Of a DNA stretch of 64,000 nt, positions 28,058-36,960 are shown piece after piece. Numbering within the stretch: position 1 is the stretch's first letter; each line of letters opens with the position of its first letter. The position numbers were made by a program, and so were the translations under genes. The notes beneath the pieces were generated by a model. The model was not told the DNA's origin and made no database searches. It was given only the letters and a program-made list of their open reading frames with translations. The stretch is taken from assembly GCA_002070185.1 (NCBI GenBank), contig MWCT01000009.1:86735-150734 (forward strand). Direction: 5' to 3'. The stretch is from a candidate division BRC1 bacterium ADurb.Bin183. GTDB taxonomy: Bacteria > Sumerlaeota > Sumerlaeia > MWCT01.

Positions 28058-28453
28058 ATGGTTGTGAAAGTGGTTGCCGCCGTGATGGAAAATGATGGCA
28101 GGTATTTCATTGTCAAGCGCCCTATGAATGGACAGCTGCCGGGCAAGTGGGAATTTCCGGGGGGAAAGATGGAGCCGGGGGAATCGCCGGAAGAATCACT
28201 CCGCCGGGAGTTGATGGAGGAGTTCTCTATCGAAACGGAGGTCGGTCATTTCATTGGCTCGCACGAACATCAATATGAAATACCGGGTTTAAACAGAATT
28301 AACCTCATGGCGTATCGCGTGAACCGCATTTCAGGCGATATAGTTCTCAACGAGCATACTGATATGGCTTGGGTCGCGCCGGAAGAGATGCTGCAATATG
28401 AGTTTGTGGACGCAGATTATTTTCTGGTCGAGCATCTTCGCGCTGGGGGTTGA
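28058..28453 (+). CDS. NUDIX hydrolase, MutT-like
   Basis: The 131-residue product carries an intact Nudix box from Gly35 (GGKMEPGESPEESLRREL followed by MEEFSIE). N-terminal strands VVKVVAAVM and IVKRP and an early GKWEFPGG are typical of 8-oxo-dGTP diphosphatases that sanitise the nucleotide pool. It stands alone between a divergent gene and preA. Confidence 0.88.
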   Translation: MVVKVVAAVMENDGRYFIVKRPMNGQLPGKWEFPGGKMEPGESPEESLRRELMEEFSIETEVGHFIGSHEHQYEIPGLNRINLMAYRVNRISGDIVLNEHTDMAWVAPEEMLQYEFVDADYFLVEHLRAGG

Positions 28454-28472
28454 TTGAGTGCGTTGGTAGCGT

Positions 28473-28496
28473 ATGCCTGCGCGCCGTTTCAGGCAT
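28473..28496 (+). terminator. hairpin after the NUDIX gene
   Basis: ATGCCTG pairs with CAGGCAT around ten bases, 20 bp after the stop. There is no T-tract, so it is a weak terminator at best. The rest of the 182-bp spacer before preA shows only the AAAGGA ribosome binding site. Confidence 0.3.
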
Positions 28497-28635
28497 AATG
28501 CAGTTGACAGGCGCAGCGGGAAATCTTACGAAAATGCAGTTTTTGATTGATGAAGCCGGCTGATGGTTGTTGCAATCATTGACTGCGGGATGGGATACCC
28601 TTGCAAAATTTTCTTGATATGGAAAGGAAATAAAA

Positions 28636-29835
28636 ATGCCCGATCTTCGCACCGTGTTTTGCGGTTTGAGATTTGAAAATCCCTTCGTTTTAGCGGCGGC
28701 GCCCTCCACAGATGATTTGGATATGGTGCGCCGAGGCTACGAGGCGGGTTGGGCGGGAGCCGTCATGAAAACCACCTCCGTGCCGGGAAGCGCTGTGCCG
28801 CTCAAATACCCGATGATTACGGGTCTGACGCATGAGGGTCGGCGCGTGGCGGCGATGGGCAATATTGACCTCATCAGCGAACATCATGCGGACGAAGTCT
28901 GTAAACGGATAGCCGCGCTTAAAAAGGAATTCCCGGAAAAGATTACAATCGGCAGCATCATGGGCTCGCAGCGCAGCGATTGGGAGACGCTTGTTGGCAT
29001 GTTGGAGCAAGCGGGAGCGGATGCGATCGAATGCAGCTTCAGCTGCCCGCAGGGGACGCTTGGTTCCAAACCGGGCGCCATGCTGGGACAAGATGTCAAA
29101 CTGGTTAAGGAAGTGACCGGCTGGATTAAAAAAGCGGCAAAGAGATGTCCTGTGGTCATCAAACTCACGCCGCAGGTGGCGGATATTGTTGAAGCGGCGC
29201 TCGCCGTCAAAGCGGCAAAAGGCGACGCCGTCTGCGCCTCCAACACCATACCCGCGCTGATGGGCATCAATCTGGATACGCTTCGTCCCATCCCCGATGT
29301 TGGCGGCATGACCAGCTACAGCGGGCTTTCCGGTCCCGCCATCAAACCGATTACGCTGCGCGTTATTGCCGAGATTTCCCGCCATACAAAAATGCCGATA
29401 ACGGGAACGGGCGGCGCCTCCACTTGGCAGGATGCCGTAGAATTTATGCTCGTGGGCGCGCGCAATGTTCAAATGTGCACCGCCGTGATGAAAGAAGGGT
29501 TTCGCATCATCGAACATTTAAAGGATGGACTTTCTGAATTCATGGAGCGGCATCAGTTCCAAAAAACGGATGATTTTATCGGATATGCCCTTCGATTTAT
29601 TACCACGCATGATAAGTTGCCAAATATTTCAAAAGGGCTTTCCGTTATCGAAGATAAAAAATGCATCCGCTGCAACCTCTGCTATGTGGCATGCCGCGAC
29701 GGCGGTCATGCGGCGATTGAGATGGATAAAAAGCGCCGACCGCGCGTAATTCGCGAAAAGTGCGTAGGTTGCGGACTCTGCCTTGCCGTTTGTCCGGTTG
29801 CCGGATGTATCCGCATCGAGCCGGACGCCGCCTGA
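28636..29835 (+). CDS. preA: dihydropyrimidine dehydrogenase subunit PreA-like (DHOD fold plus 2x[4Fe-4S])
   Basis: The 399-residue product has a flavin-binding TIM barrel related to dihydroorotate dehydrogenase (LAAAPSTDDLDMVRRGYEAG; MKTTSVPG; FSCPQG; GTGGASTW; VGARNVQMCTAVM) and a C-terminal ferredoxin domain with two clusters (CIRCNLCYVAC ~344-354 and CVGCGLCLAVCP ~378-389). It reduces uracil or thymine with electrons from NADH, normally with the PreT subunit. No preT is adjacent, so the partner must lie elsewhere or the substrate differs. Confidence 0.9.
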   Translation: MPDLRTVFCGLRFENPFVLAAAPSTDDLDMVRRGYEAGWAGAVMKTTSVPGSAVPLKYPMITGLTHEGRRVAAMGNIDLISEHHADEVCKRIAALKKEFPEKITIGSIMGSQRSDWETLVGMLEQAGADAIECSFSCPQGTLGSKPGAMLGQDVKLVKEVTGWIKKAAKRCPVVIKLTPQVADIVEAALAVKAAKGDAVCASNTIPALMGINLDTLRPIPDVGGMTSYSGLSGPAIKPITLRVIAEISRHTKMPITGTGGASTWQDAVEFMLVGARNVQMCTAVMKEGFRIIEHLKDGLSEFMERHQFQKTDDFIGYALRFITTHDKLPNISKGLSVIEDKKCIRCNLCYVACRDGGHAAIEMDKKRRPRVIREKCVGCGLCLAVCPVAGCIRIEPDAA

Positions 29836-29963
29836 TGACATCGCCGGCAATTAAAGAAAAAACTTGCATACCTTTTTTATGAGGAACTAAAGTTGCTCCT
29901 TGTTGAGTTAACAAAAAATGTTTTGCCAAGTGAGCGTTTTCTTTTACGGAGGAGATGAGCGAT

Positions 29964-31076
29964 ATGTTGAAGAATTGTGCGATGGTTATCCTGATGATGG
30001 TAGTCCTGTCCGGGCTTGCCATCTCGCAGGAGATTATTATTGAATCACGCCAAGAGGGCAAAAATTACAAAAATTATTCGGAAACCAAAGGTTCCTGGTA
30101 TGATAGCACCGCCAAAAGCGCTGCGGAGGGTTGCTCGCCAGAAACAATAGGTTCGCGTTATGTGGATCTTGAGAAAGGCGTTCCAGATAGCGAGGCTCGT
30201 TTCACGCCGGAACTCCCTCAGGCGGGGCTTTATGACATCTTCACCACATGGGGACGCAGCGGCAATGCCTTACAGGTAAAATATATTGTCAACACCGGAA
30301 CGAAAGAAGAAGTTGTTATGATGGATCAAGCCGGTTGGGGCGGCACTATTCCGGTTAATGCCAACGTCTGGATTCCTATCGGGACTTATGAACTGCCCGC
30401 CGGAACATCGGCTTATGTGGCTATTCAAACTTCAACTGCAAAAGGCAAACCGGATGGCGTCAATCTCAACAGGATTTATTCCGATGCCGTCAAGTTCGTG
30501 GTCAACACAACGGGAACAAAGGTGACGCCGCCGACTCCGGCGCCTGCTTCTGCTGCCGCCTCAGCGCAGGTTTCCACATCGGCTGCCGTTGCTCCAAGCT
30601 CGGCTCAATACTCGCCCTTCAACGCGCCCGCCCCAGGACAGCCTTCGCCTTTTAATCTGCCCACGCCTGCGCCGACGCCTGCAGCGGGTCTAACTTCTCC
30701 ATTCGCAGTTCCTTTGGCGGGCCCGGCGGCTGCCGTTCCAGTCGGCGTTTTGCCGTGGCTGGCTTCCTATCCGGAGGCAATCCAGAGCGGCAAAACAGCA
30801 GGCAAATCCATTCTGCTCTTCTTCACTTCGCCGGGCGGAGCGGCACAAGATTTTGAAATGAACACCCTGAACGCCCCTGTTGTGAAAGTCATGCTGTCCC
30901 AAAATTATGTTTTATGCAAACTTGACATCGCCCAGAACAAACAAATTTGCGATTATTACAGCGTGGCAAACGCGCCGGTGATTGTGTTCTTGGATTCAAG
31001 CGGCTATTCCCGCGCCCGTATAGATTCGGTTCTTACGGTGGATCAAATTCTGCCGGAACTGGAAAAATACAAATAA
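29964..31076 (+). CDS. secreted protein: golvesin-like sandwich, Pro/Ala linker, thioredoxin-like domain without CxxC
   Basis: ATG 29964 is chosen because GGAGGAG abuts the earlier ATG at 29955. The 370-residue product has a signal peptide (~1-22) and a beta-sandwich like the golvesin/xanthan-lyase family (residues ~23-180; ARFTPELPQAGLYDIFTTWG, YELPAGTSAYVAI). A Pro/Ala/Ser linker (~185-265) precedes a thioredoxin fold (~268-370; SILLFFTSPGGAAQDFE, cis-Pro NAPVIVFLD). The position of the active-site CxxC reads SPGGAA, so it cannot do disulfide exchange and is likelier a binding or chaperone module. It is 54 bp upstream of the ABC-F gene. Confidence 0.8.
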   Translation: MLKNCAMVILMMVVLSGLAISQEIIIESRQEGKNYKNYSETKGSWYDSTAKSAAEGCSPETIGSRYVDLEKGVPDSEARFTPELPQAGLYDIFTTWGRSGNALQVKYIVNTGTKEEVVMMDQAGWGGTIPVNANVWIPIGTYELPAGTSAYVAIQTSTAKGKPDGVNLNRIYSDAVKFVVNTTGTKVTPPTPAPASAAASAQVSTSAAVAPSSAQYSPFNAPAPGQPSPFNLPTPAPTPAAGLTSPFAVPLAGPAAAVPVGVLPWLASYPEAIQSGKTAGKSILLFFTSPGGAAQDFEMNTLNAPVVKVMLSQNYVLCKLDIAQNKQICDYYSVANAPVIVFLDSSGYSRARIDSVLTVDQILPELEKYK

Positions 31077-31130
31077 GACAGGGCTTTCCGAGCGGCTCAA
31101 TCCGTCTCCAGAATTTCCGGGGAAAAATAA

Positions 31131-33158
31131 ATGTCTTTTTCGGTCAATGAAGTCACCTGTCTTTTGGGCGGGAGAAATGTACTTGATAAAGCGTCTTTCC
31201 GCTTAGGCGATGGAGAAAAATGCGCCATAGTCGGCGAGAACGGATCCGGCAAATCCACGCTGCTCAAATGCATCGCTGGTCTATTAACGCCCGACTCGGG
31301 CGAGGTCTCCTATTCCAAAGGCACAACCATCGGTTACCTGCCGCAAGAGTCGGCTCTGGATTCAAGCCGCACGCTTCGCGAAGAACTTTTAAGCGTTTTC
31401 GACGAAGTCCTTTCCGCCGAGGCGGAGATGCGGGAGCTGGAACACCTGATGGGCGAAACCCCGCACGATTCGAAAGAGTTTGAGAAAATATCCCATCGTT
31501 ATGACGACCTCCATCATTTGGTTCTTCATCGGGGCGGATACAGCCTTGAATCGGATGTGGGGCGGGTCTCCGCAGGTCTCGGCTTCACCGCCTCAGACCT
31601 TGACAGACCCTGCCGCCAGTTTTCCGGCGGATGGCAGATGCGCATCCTTCTTGCCAAACTCCTGCTCCAACAGCCGGATATTTTGCTTCTTGATGAGCCG
31701 ACCAATCATCTCGATCTTGAATCCATCCTCTGGCTGGAGGATTGGGTGCGCAATTCGCCGTGCGATGTCCTCATGGTCTCGCACGAACGCGCTTTTATGG
31801 ATAATCTTGTTGAGCGGATTTTTGAACTCCACCTTGGCATGTTGTGGACGTATCGCGGGAATTATACGAATTATCTGGAGGAGCGCGAGGAACGTTATGA
31901 GAACATGCGCCGCGCTTACGAAAATCAGCAAATCCAGAAAAACCAGATTCAGCGGTTTATAGATAAAAACCGCGCCGATAAAAGCCGGGCGGCGCAGGTG
32001 CAAAGCCGAATAAAAATTCTTGAAAAAATGGACGACCTGCCGCTGCCGCCTTCGTATAAAACTATCCGCTTTGCGTTTCCACAGCCCGAACGCGGCAGCA
32101 AGGAAGTTGTTTCATTGGTGGATTGCGACAAGTGGTATGGGCCCCGCCCTGTCTTGCGTCCTTTTAATCTCAATATCTACCGCGGCGACCGCATTGCGCT
32201 GGTGGGCTTGAACGGAGCGGGCAAATCCACGCTGATTAAAATGCTGGCGGGGACGGAGCCGCCCAGCCACGGAAAAAGGGTTGTCGGGGCGAATACCGTT
32301 CTTGAGTTTTTCAGCCAGTATCAATATGAAGACCTCAACCCTGCGAGCGATGTTTTGAGCAGCGCTCTGGAACGCGCGCCGCTTGATCAGAGCGCGAATG
32401 TGCGCGACCTTTTGGGCGCGTTTCTTTTCAGCGGCGACGATGTCTTCAAAAAGGTGCCGATTCTTTCCGGCGGGGAAAAAACTCGGCTGCGCCTTGCGCG
32501 GATGCTTTTTTCCGGCGCGAACATTCTCCTTCTCGACGAGCCGACCAACCATCTGGATGTCGCATCGCGCGCCACGTTGGAACGCGCCTTGTCGCAATAT
32601 GAAGGGACGATTGTTTTTGTTTCGCACGACCGCGTGTTCATGGATCGCATCGCCACAAAGGTGCTGGAAATCCACAATGGGTTGATTCGCCATTATCCGG
32701 GAAATTTCACAGATTATATTCGCGCCAAGCAGCGGGAGATTGCCGATGGATTGATTGAAAGCGCCCCCTTCATGATTTCGGATGGGCGTATACATTTTAC
32801 CAGCTCGCTTGCCGCCTCTCATGATGAGCGCTTAGCGGACGCCGCCTCATCTAAGAAAAAATCCAAAGAGGAAAAACGGCGCGAGGCGGACGCCCGAAAC
32901 GAATTCAATAAAAAGAAGCGTCCCCTTGAAGAGGAGATAAAAAAACTGGAGCAAACCATTCACAAGGCAGAGATGCGGATTTCCGAAATTGACCAGCTTC
33001 TTGCACAGCCGGATGTTTACACAAACGCGTCGCGTTGCGCCGAACTTGTTTCCGAAAAAAAATCCCTTCAAACCGCGCTTGAAAAATCTTTGCCGATTTG
33101 GGAAAAAAAGAACCAGGATTTGGATCGCATAAAATCTGAATTTAATCTGCAAATCTGA
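31131..33158 (+). CDS. ABC-F family ATPase (ribosome-associated type)
   Basis: The 675-residue soluble protein has two ABC domains: Walker A GENGSGKST (~34-42) and GLNGAGKST (~358-366), signatures FSGGW and LSGGE, and Walker B LLLLDEPTNHLD twice. They are joined by an ABC-F linker helix pair (AYENQQIQKNQIQRFIDKNR, ~262). The C-terminal ~110 residues are a charged coiled coil as in Uup/YdiF. ABC-F proteins rescue or regulate translating ribosomes; no membrane segments are present. Which subfamily it belongs to cannot be fixed by eye. Confidence 0.92.
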   Translation: MSFSVNEVTCLLGGRNVLDKASFRLGDGEKCAIVGENGSGKSTLLKCIAGLLTPDSGEVSYSKGTTIGYLPQESALDSSRTLREELLSVFDEVLSAEAEMRELEHLMGETPHDSKEFEKISHRYDDLHHLVLHRGGYSLESDVGRVSAGLGFTASDLDRPCRQFSGGWQMRILLAKLLLQQPDILLLDEPTNHLDLESILWLEDWVRNSPCDVLMVSHERAFMDNLVERIFELHLGMLWTYRGNYTNYLEEREERYENMRRAYENQQIQKNQIQRFIDKNRADKSRAAQVQSRIKILEKMDDLPLPPSYKTIRFAFPQPERGSKEVVSLVDCDKWYGPRPVLRPFNLNIYRGDRIALVGLNGAGKSTLIKMLAGTEPPSHGKRVVGANTVLEFFSQYQYEDLNPASDVLSSALERAPLDQSANVRDLLGAFLFSGDDVFKKVPILSGGEKTRLRLARMLFSGANILLLDEPTNHLDVASRATLERALSQYEGTIVFVSHDRVFMDRIATKVLEIHNGLIRHYPGNFTDYIRAKQREIADGLIESAPFMISDGRIHFTSSLAASHDERLADAASSKKKSKEEKRREADARNEFNKKKRPLEEEIKKLEQTIHKAEMRISEIDQLLAQPDVYTNASRCAELVSEKKSLQTALEKSLPIWEKKNQDLDRIKSEFNLQI

Positions 33159-33264
33159 ATTTATATTTCATCTGGCACTGCGTTAAAAAATTATTTTTGT
33201 TGATATCCTTGCCGTCAATATGTCTATACCTTTATATTATTCTCGACAGACAAGGATGAAAAAA

Positions 33265-34896
33265 ATGCCCACAGGACGAGAGCGGATTAGGTCGGCGATT
33301 CAGTGCGAGGCGGTTGACCGCATTCCATGGACGCCGTTTGTGGGGTGCCATGGCGGGGCTCTAATTGGCGCCACAGCCGACGATTATCTTAAATCGGACG
33401 ATATGATTTTTCAGGGTGTGTCAGCCGCAATTGAACGCTACAAACCGGATGGCATCCCCATTGTTTTTGACCTTCAAATTGAGGCGGAGATACTCGGATG
33501 CGAGCTGGTTTGGGCGGCAGAAAATCCGCCTTCGGTTTCTTCGCATCCCCTTGAGGCGGGAAAACGCCTTGATGAATTATCCATTCCAAAGCCGGAAGAG
33601 GGGCGCCTGAAAACGGCGCTTGCCGCCGGTAAAAGATTGCGCGCGGCTTATCCGGACATTGCCCTTTACGGTCTGGTCACCGGTCCTTTCACGCTTGCGC
33701 TTCATCTTTTGGGGACGCAGATTTTTATGGCGATGTTTGACGACCCTGCGGGCGTTCGGCGGTTGATGGGATTCTGCCGCGATGTGACATCGGCGGTTTC
33801 TGGATATTATCTGGACGCAGGCTGCGATGTGGTTGCGGTTGTGGACCCCATGACCAGCCAGATAGGACCGGACCAATTTAAAGATTTTGTGTCGCCATTT
33901 ATTTCGCCCGTATTCGAACAGATACGGCGGCGTGGGGCGCTCGGCTCTTTTTTTGTTTGCGGGCACGCCTTGCAGAATATCGAGGCGATGTGCGGTTGCA
34001 AACCGGATAATGTTTCGATTGATGAAAACATCCCGCTTGATTTTGTGAGGGACGTCTGCCTGCCGCGCGGGATTTCCTTCGGCGGCAATCTTCGCCTGAC
34101 AACGGTGCTGCTGCTTGGCTCGGCGGCGGATGCGCAGCGCAACGCCCTTGAATGTCTCGAGATTGGCGGGGCTCGCGGATTCATCCTTGCGCCCGGGTGC
34201 GATCTGCCTTATGCCACGCCGCCGCGCAATTTGGAAGCCGTGGCTCAGATTGTGGCGGATCCTTATCAGCGCGATGTGGTGCGGGCGCTCGCAAGCGAAA
34301 CAGCCGCCGGAGAAACGCTGGACATGGCGGATTATGGTCAGGCGGATAAAGTGATTGTGGATATCATCACCCTCGATTCGGAAGCCTGCGCGCCTTGCCA
34401 GTATATGGTTGAATCGGTGCGGGCAATCACACCCGAATTTGAGGGCATTGTAGAATGGCGCGAACATAAAATCAAACACCGCGAATCGGTGGTCTTCATG
34501 ACCTCGCTCATGGTCAAAAACATTCCAACAATTTGCATAGACGGCAAAATCACATTCGTTTCGCGCATACCGGCGCGGGAGGAATTGATTGCGGCGATTC
34601 AGCAGCGCATTTTTGAAAAACTGCGCATGAAAATTAAACGCAAACGCGCCTCGATTTTTATCCTTGGCGATGGCGGCGAAAAATGTCTTGAAATCAAGAA
34701 AAACGCCGAAAAAGCGATTTTAGAATTAGGCGTGGATGTGGATGTGGCGATTGTGACCGATGAAAAGGCGATTTATTCCTTTGGCGTTTCCCCCATCCAA
34801 ACGCCAGCCGTTGTCATGTCCCGTTACTCAGTCAAATCCACACGCACCGTGCCAGAACCGATAATTATCAAAGAATGGATTAAGGATATTCGATGA
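33265..34896 (+). CDS. UroD/MtaA-type corrinoid methyltransferase fused to two thioredoxin-like domains
   Basis: I start at ATG 33265 (AAGGA eight bases before); ATG 33220 is upstream in frame without a ribosome site. The 543-residue product opens TGRERIRSAIQCEAVDRIPW and has a TIM-barrel uroporphyrinogen-decarboxylase-like domain (~1-335) of the MtaA/CmuA methylcobamide methyltransferase kind (VTGPFTLA, FVCGHALQNIE). Residues ~360-455 form a glutaredoxin-like domain with a CAPC redox motif and cis-Pro IPTICIDG. Residues ~456-543 form a second thioredoxin-like domain with only one Cys (KCLEIK). It overlaps the CobW gene by four bases. Inference: thiol or methyl transfer with a corrinoid; no corrinoid protein is in the window. 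Confidence 0.82.
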   Translation: MPTGRERIRSAIQCEAVDRIPWTPFVGCHGGALIGATADDYLKSDDMIFQGVSAAIERYKPDGIPIVFDLQIEAEILGCELVWAAENPPSVSSHPLEAGKRLDELSIPKPEEGRLKTALAAGKRLRAAYPDIALYGLVTGPFTLALHLLGTQIFMAMFDDPAGVRRLMGFCRDVTSAVSGYYLDAGCDVVAVVDPMTSQIGPDQFKDFVSPFISPVFEQIRRRGALGSFFVCGHALQNIEAMCGCKPDNVSIDENIPLDFVRDVCLPRGISFGGNLRLTTVLLLGSAADAQRNALECLEIGGARGFILAPGCDLPYATPPRNLEAVAQIVADPYQRDVVRALASETAAGETLDMADYGQADKVIVDIITLDSEACAPCQYMVESVRAITPEFEGIVEWREHKIKHRESVVFMTSLMVKNIPTICIDGKITFVSRIPAREELIAAIQQRIFEKLRMKIKRKRASIFILGDGGEKCLEIKKNAEKAILELGVDVDVAIVTDEKAIYSFGVSPIQTPAVVMSRYSVKSTRTVPEPIIIKEWIKDIR

Positions 34897-35792
34897 ACCG
34901 CATACCTGTTTTTCTTCTAACCGGATTTCTGGGCGCAGGGAAAACGACGCTCCTGAATCATCTGCTGGGGTTGCCGCTCTTCAGCGAAAAAAAAATCGCC
35001 CTCATCATCAACGAGTTTGGGACGCTCGGAGTTGACGGACGGCTCGTGCGTCCGGGCAGCTGGGCAAAATTTGAACTCAACAAAGGCAGCCTTTTTTGCG
35101 TTTGCATAAAAACGGATTTTATAAAAACGCTTTCAATAATTGCCGATGATATCCAACCGGATTTGGTCTTGGCGGAGGCAACGGGCGTGGCGGAAACGCG
35201 GGACATGCTGGAGATGGTTGATTCGCCGAACCTTCGCCAACGTTTTGAAATTAAAGCAAACATCACAATTGTGGACGCCGCAAATTTCACAAAGGTTGCG
35301 CCGATGCTTAAAGCGGCGGTTTCCCAAGTGGAATGGGCGGATGCGCTTGTCATCAACAAAAGCGATCTGGCGGGAGCGGACGAGTTGAACAAACTGCAAA
35401 AAGTCCTGCGCTCGCTCAATTCCGCCGCCCCCATTATCGCCGTTGAATATGGGGCCATCCCGGATGATTTCATATCGGAATTGAAACACATCGAGCGGAC
35501 AGGCGCGCCGATAACATCCCCGCCGCCGCAGATTTTTTCAATCTCTTTCAAAACCGCCAGCATTGTAAATCGCACCCGATTTTTGGATGCCATTCAATCA
35601 TGCGGGGAAAACATCCTACGCCTTAAAGGATTTATCAATTTTGGCGGCGGCGCCAGTTTTTTTGAAATCGTAGGCGAAAAAATAATCGAAAAAAAACCAG
35701 AACCAAACGCCGCATCGGAAACCGAATTCGTTATTATCGGCTGGAATATTCCAAAAAACGAACTTGAAGAAAAAATAAAACAGAGTTTTTGA
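34893..35792 (+). CDS. CobW/G3E-family GTPase metallochaperone
   Basis: The 299-residue product has a P-loop GFLGAGKTTLL at 11-21, an EATGVAE segment (G3E Walker B region, ~91), NKSDLAG (~156-162) for guanine binding and a metal-binding C-x-C (FCVCIK, ~69-73) in place of the usual CxCC. The C-terminal CobW_C region is short. These GTPases load or insert metals (Co, Zn, Fe). Its start overlaps the end of the UroD/MtaA gene, which suggests a role in corrinoid or metal supply for that protein. Confidence 0.87.
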   Translation: MNRIPVFLLTGFLGAGKTTLLNHLLGLPLFSEKKIALIINEFGTLGVDGRLVRPGSWAKFELNKGSLFCVCIKTDFIKTLSIIADDIQPDLVLAEATGVAETRDMLEMVDSPNLRQRFEIKANITIVDAANFTKVAPMLKAAVSQVEWADALVINKSDLAGADELNKLQKVLRSLNSAAPIIAVEYGAIPDDFISELKHIERTGAPITSPPPQIFSISFKTASIVNRTRFLDAIQSCGENILRLKGFINFGGGASFFEIVGEKIIEKKPEPNAASETEFVIIGWNIPKNELEEKIKQSF

Positions 35793-35808
35793 AAGAAAGG
35801 AATTGAAA

Positions 35809-36915
35809 ATGAACAGACGCGAATTTTTGAAGAATGCAGCAGCATTGGGCGCGGGCTCGCTCCTTGTTTCATCGTGCGCCAGGCTGGGACTGGGCGCGAA
35901 AAAAGAAAAGGATGCCGCCGACGTGGGCAAATCCTTTTCCTTTGTCCACATCACGGATCAACACCTTCAAGCAAAACGCGCGGGCGACAAAGGTTATCTC
36001 AAATGCGTCGAATCCGTGAACGCCCTCGAACCGCGCCCCGCTTTCGTCGTCATGGGCGGCGATATGCCCTTTGACGGCAATTACAACACAAAGGAAAAAT
36101 TCATCAACGACACGAAACTTTTCAAAGACATCTCAAACGAACTCAAAATGCCTTGGTTCCCCTGCATGGGCAACCATGACGTCCTCGGCTGGCACCCGCG
36201 CCGCAAGGTTGATGTGAACGACCCCGACCTGGGCAAAAAGTGCATCATGGATTTGCTTGATTGGCCCTCGTCCTATTACAGTTTTGATTACAATGGATGG
36301 CATTTTGTGATACTGGATTGTATCAAAGGCGTGATGCTTGAAAGCGGTCCATCGCAAGTTCATGCCATTGACGATGAGCAACTGGAATGGCTGGCGGGGG
36401 ATTTGGGCGCCGCGGCGGACAAGCCGACAATTGCGTTTGCGCACGTGGCGGTGTTCTGTAATGAAGGGCAGATTAACGCCGACCCGGAGGCAAAAGCTAT
36501 GAGCGGCATGGTGTTGAACAACAGCAAGGCGTTGCGCTGGATTTTGGAACGGCACGGCGTCAAGGCTTTCGTGCAGGGGCACAGCCATCGCGTGGAGGAT
36601 TATTATTTCAACGACGTTTGGTATGTGACCAGCGCGGCGGCAAGCGCGGCATGGTGGGCGGGCGTCTGGACCGGCTCAGATTTCGGTTACACCCTCTTCA
36701 ATTGCTGCGGCGACCGCCTGACATGGGAGCATAAAACGTTTGATTGGAGCGCCCACCTTGAGGCAAACGATGAACTGGAGCGCAAGAAAATAAAAGAGTG
36801 GAACGATTTTCACGCCGAACAAAAACGCCTGCGTAAAATCGAACAAGAACGCGGCATCGCCATGAACCGCCTTCCCCTTCCCCGCCTCCACACCCCCATA
36901 AAAATAATTCACTAA
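35809..36915 (+). CDS. exported metallophosphoesterase with Tat-type/lipoprotein signal
   Basis: ATG 35809 has AGGA eight bases upstream; the product has 368 residues. The N-terminus MNRREFLKNAAALGAG is a twin-arginine signal and is followed by LVSSC, a lipobox, so it is probably Tat-exported and lipid-anchored. Calcineurin-like motifs are complete: DQHLQ, GGDMPFD, GNHDVLGW, FAHVAVF and QGHSHRVED. The C-terminus is charged and helical. The substrate is unknown. The gene starts 16 bp after cobW and probably belongs to the same transcript. Confidence 0.88.
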   Translation: MNRREFLKNAAALGAGSLLVSSCARLGLGAKKEKDAADVGKSFSFVHITDQHLQAKRAGDKGYLKCVESVNALEPRPAFVVMGGDMPFDGNYNTKEKFINDTKLFKDISNELKMPWFPCMGNHDVLGWHPRRKVDVNDPDLGKKCIMDLLDWPSSYYSFDYNGWHFVILDCIKGVMLESGPSQVHAIDDEQLEWLAGDLGAAADKPTIAFAHVAVFCNEGQINADPEAKAMSGMVLNNSKALRWILERHGVKAFVQGHSHRVEDYYFNDVWYVTSAAASAAWWAGVWTGSDFGYTLFNCCGDRLTWEHKTFDWSAHLEANDELERKKIKEWNDFHAEQKRLRKIEQERGIAMNRLPLPRLHTPIKIIH

Positions 36916-36919
36916 CAAA

Positions 36920-36958
36920 ATTTAATGATTGACCCCCGCTGGGGGTCAATCATTAAAT
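36920..36958. repeat. REP-like perfect palindrome upstream of the RAYT gene
   Basis: ATTTAATGATTGACCCCC, loop GCT, then its exact reverse complement: an 18-bp perfect stem 5 bp after the metallophosphoesterase stop. The core GATTGACCCC is shared with the repeats downstream of the transposase. It may also act as a terminator for the upstream operon. Confidence 0.85.
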
Positions 36959-36960
36959 AT

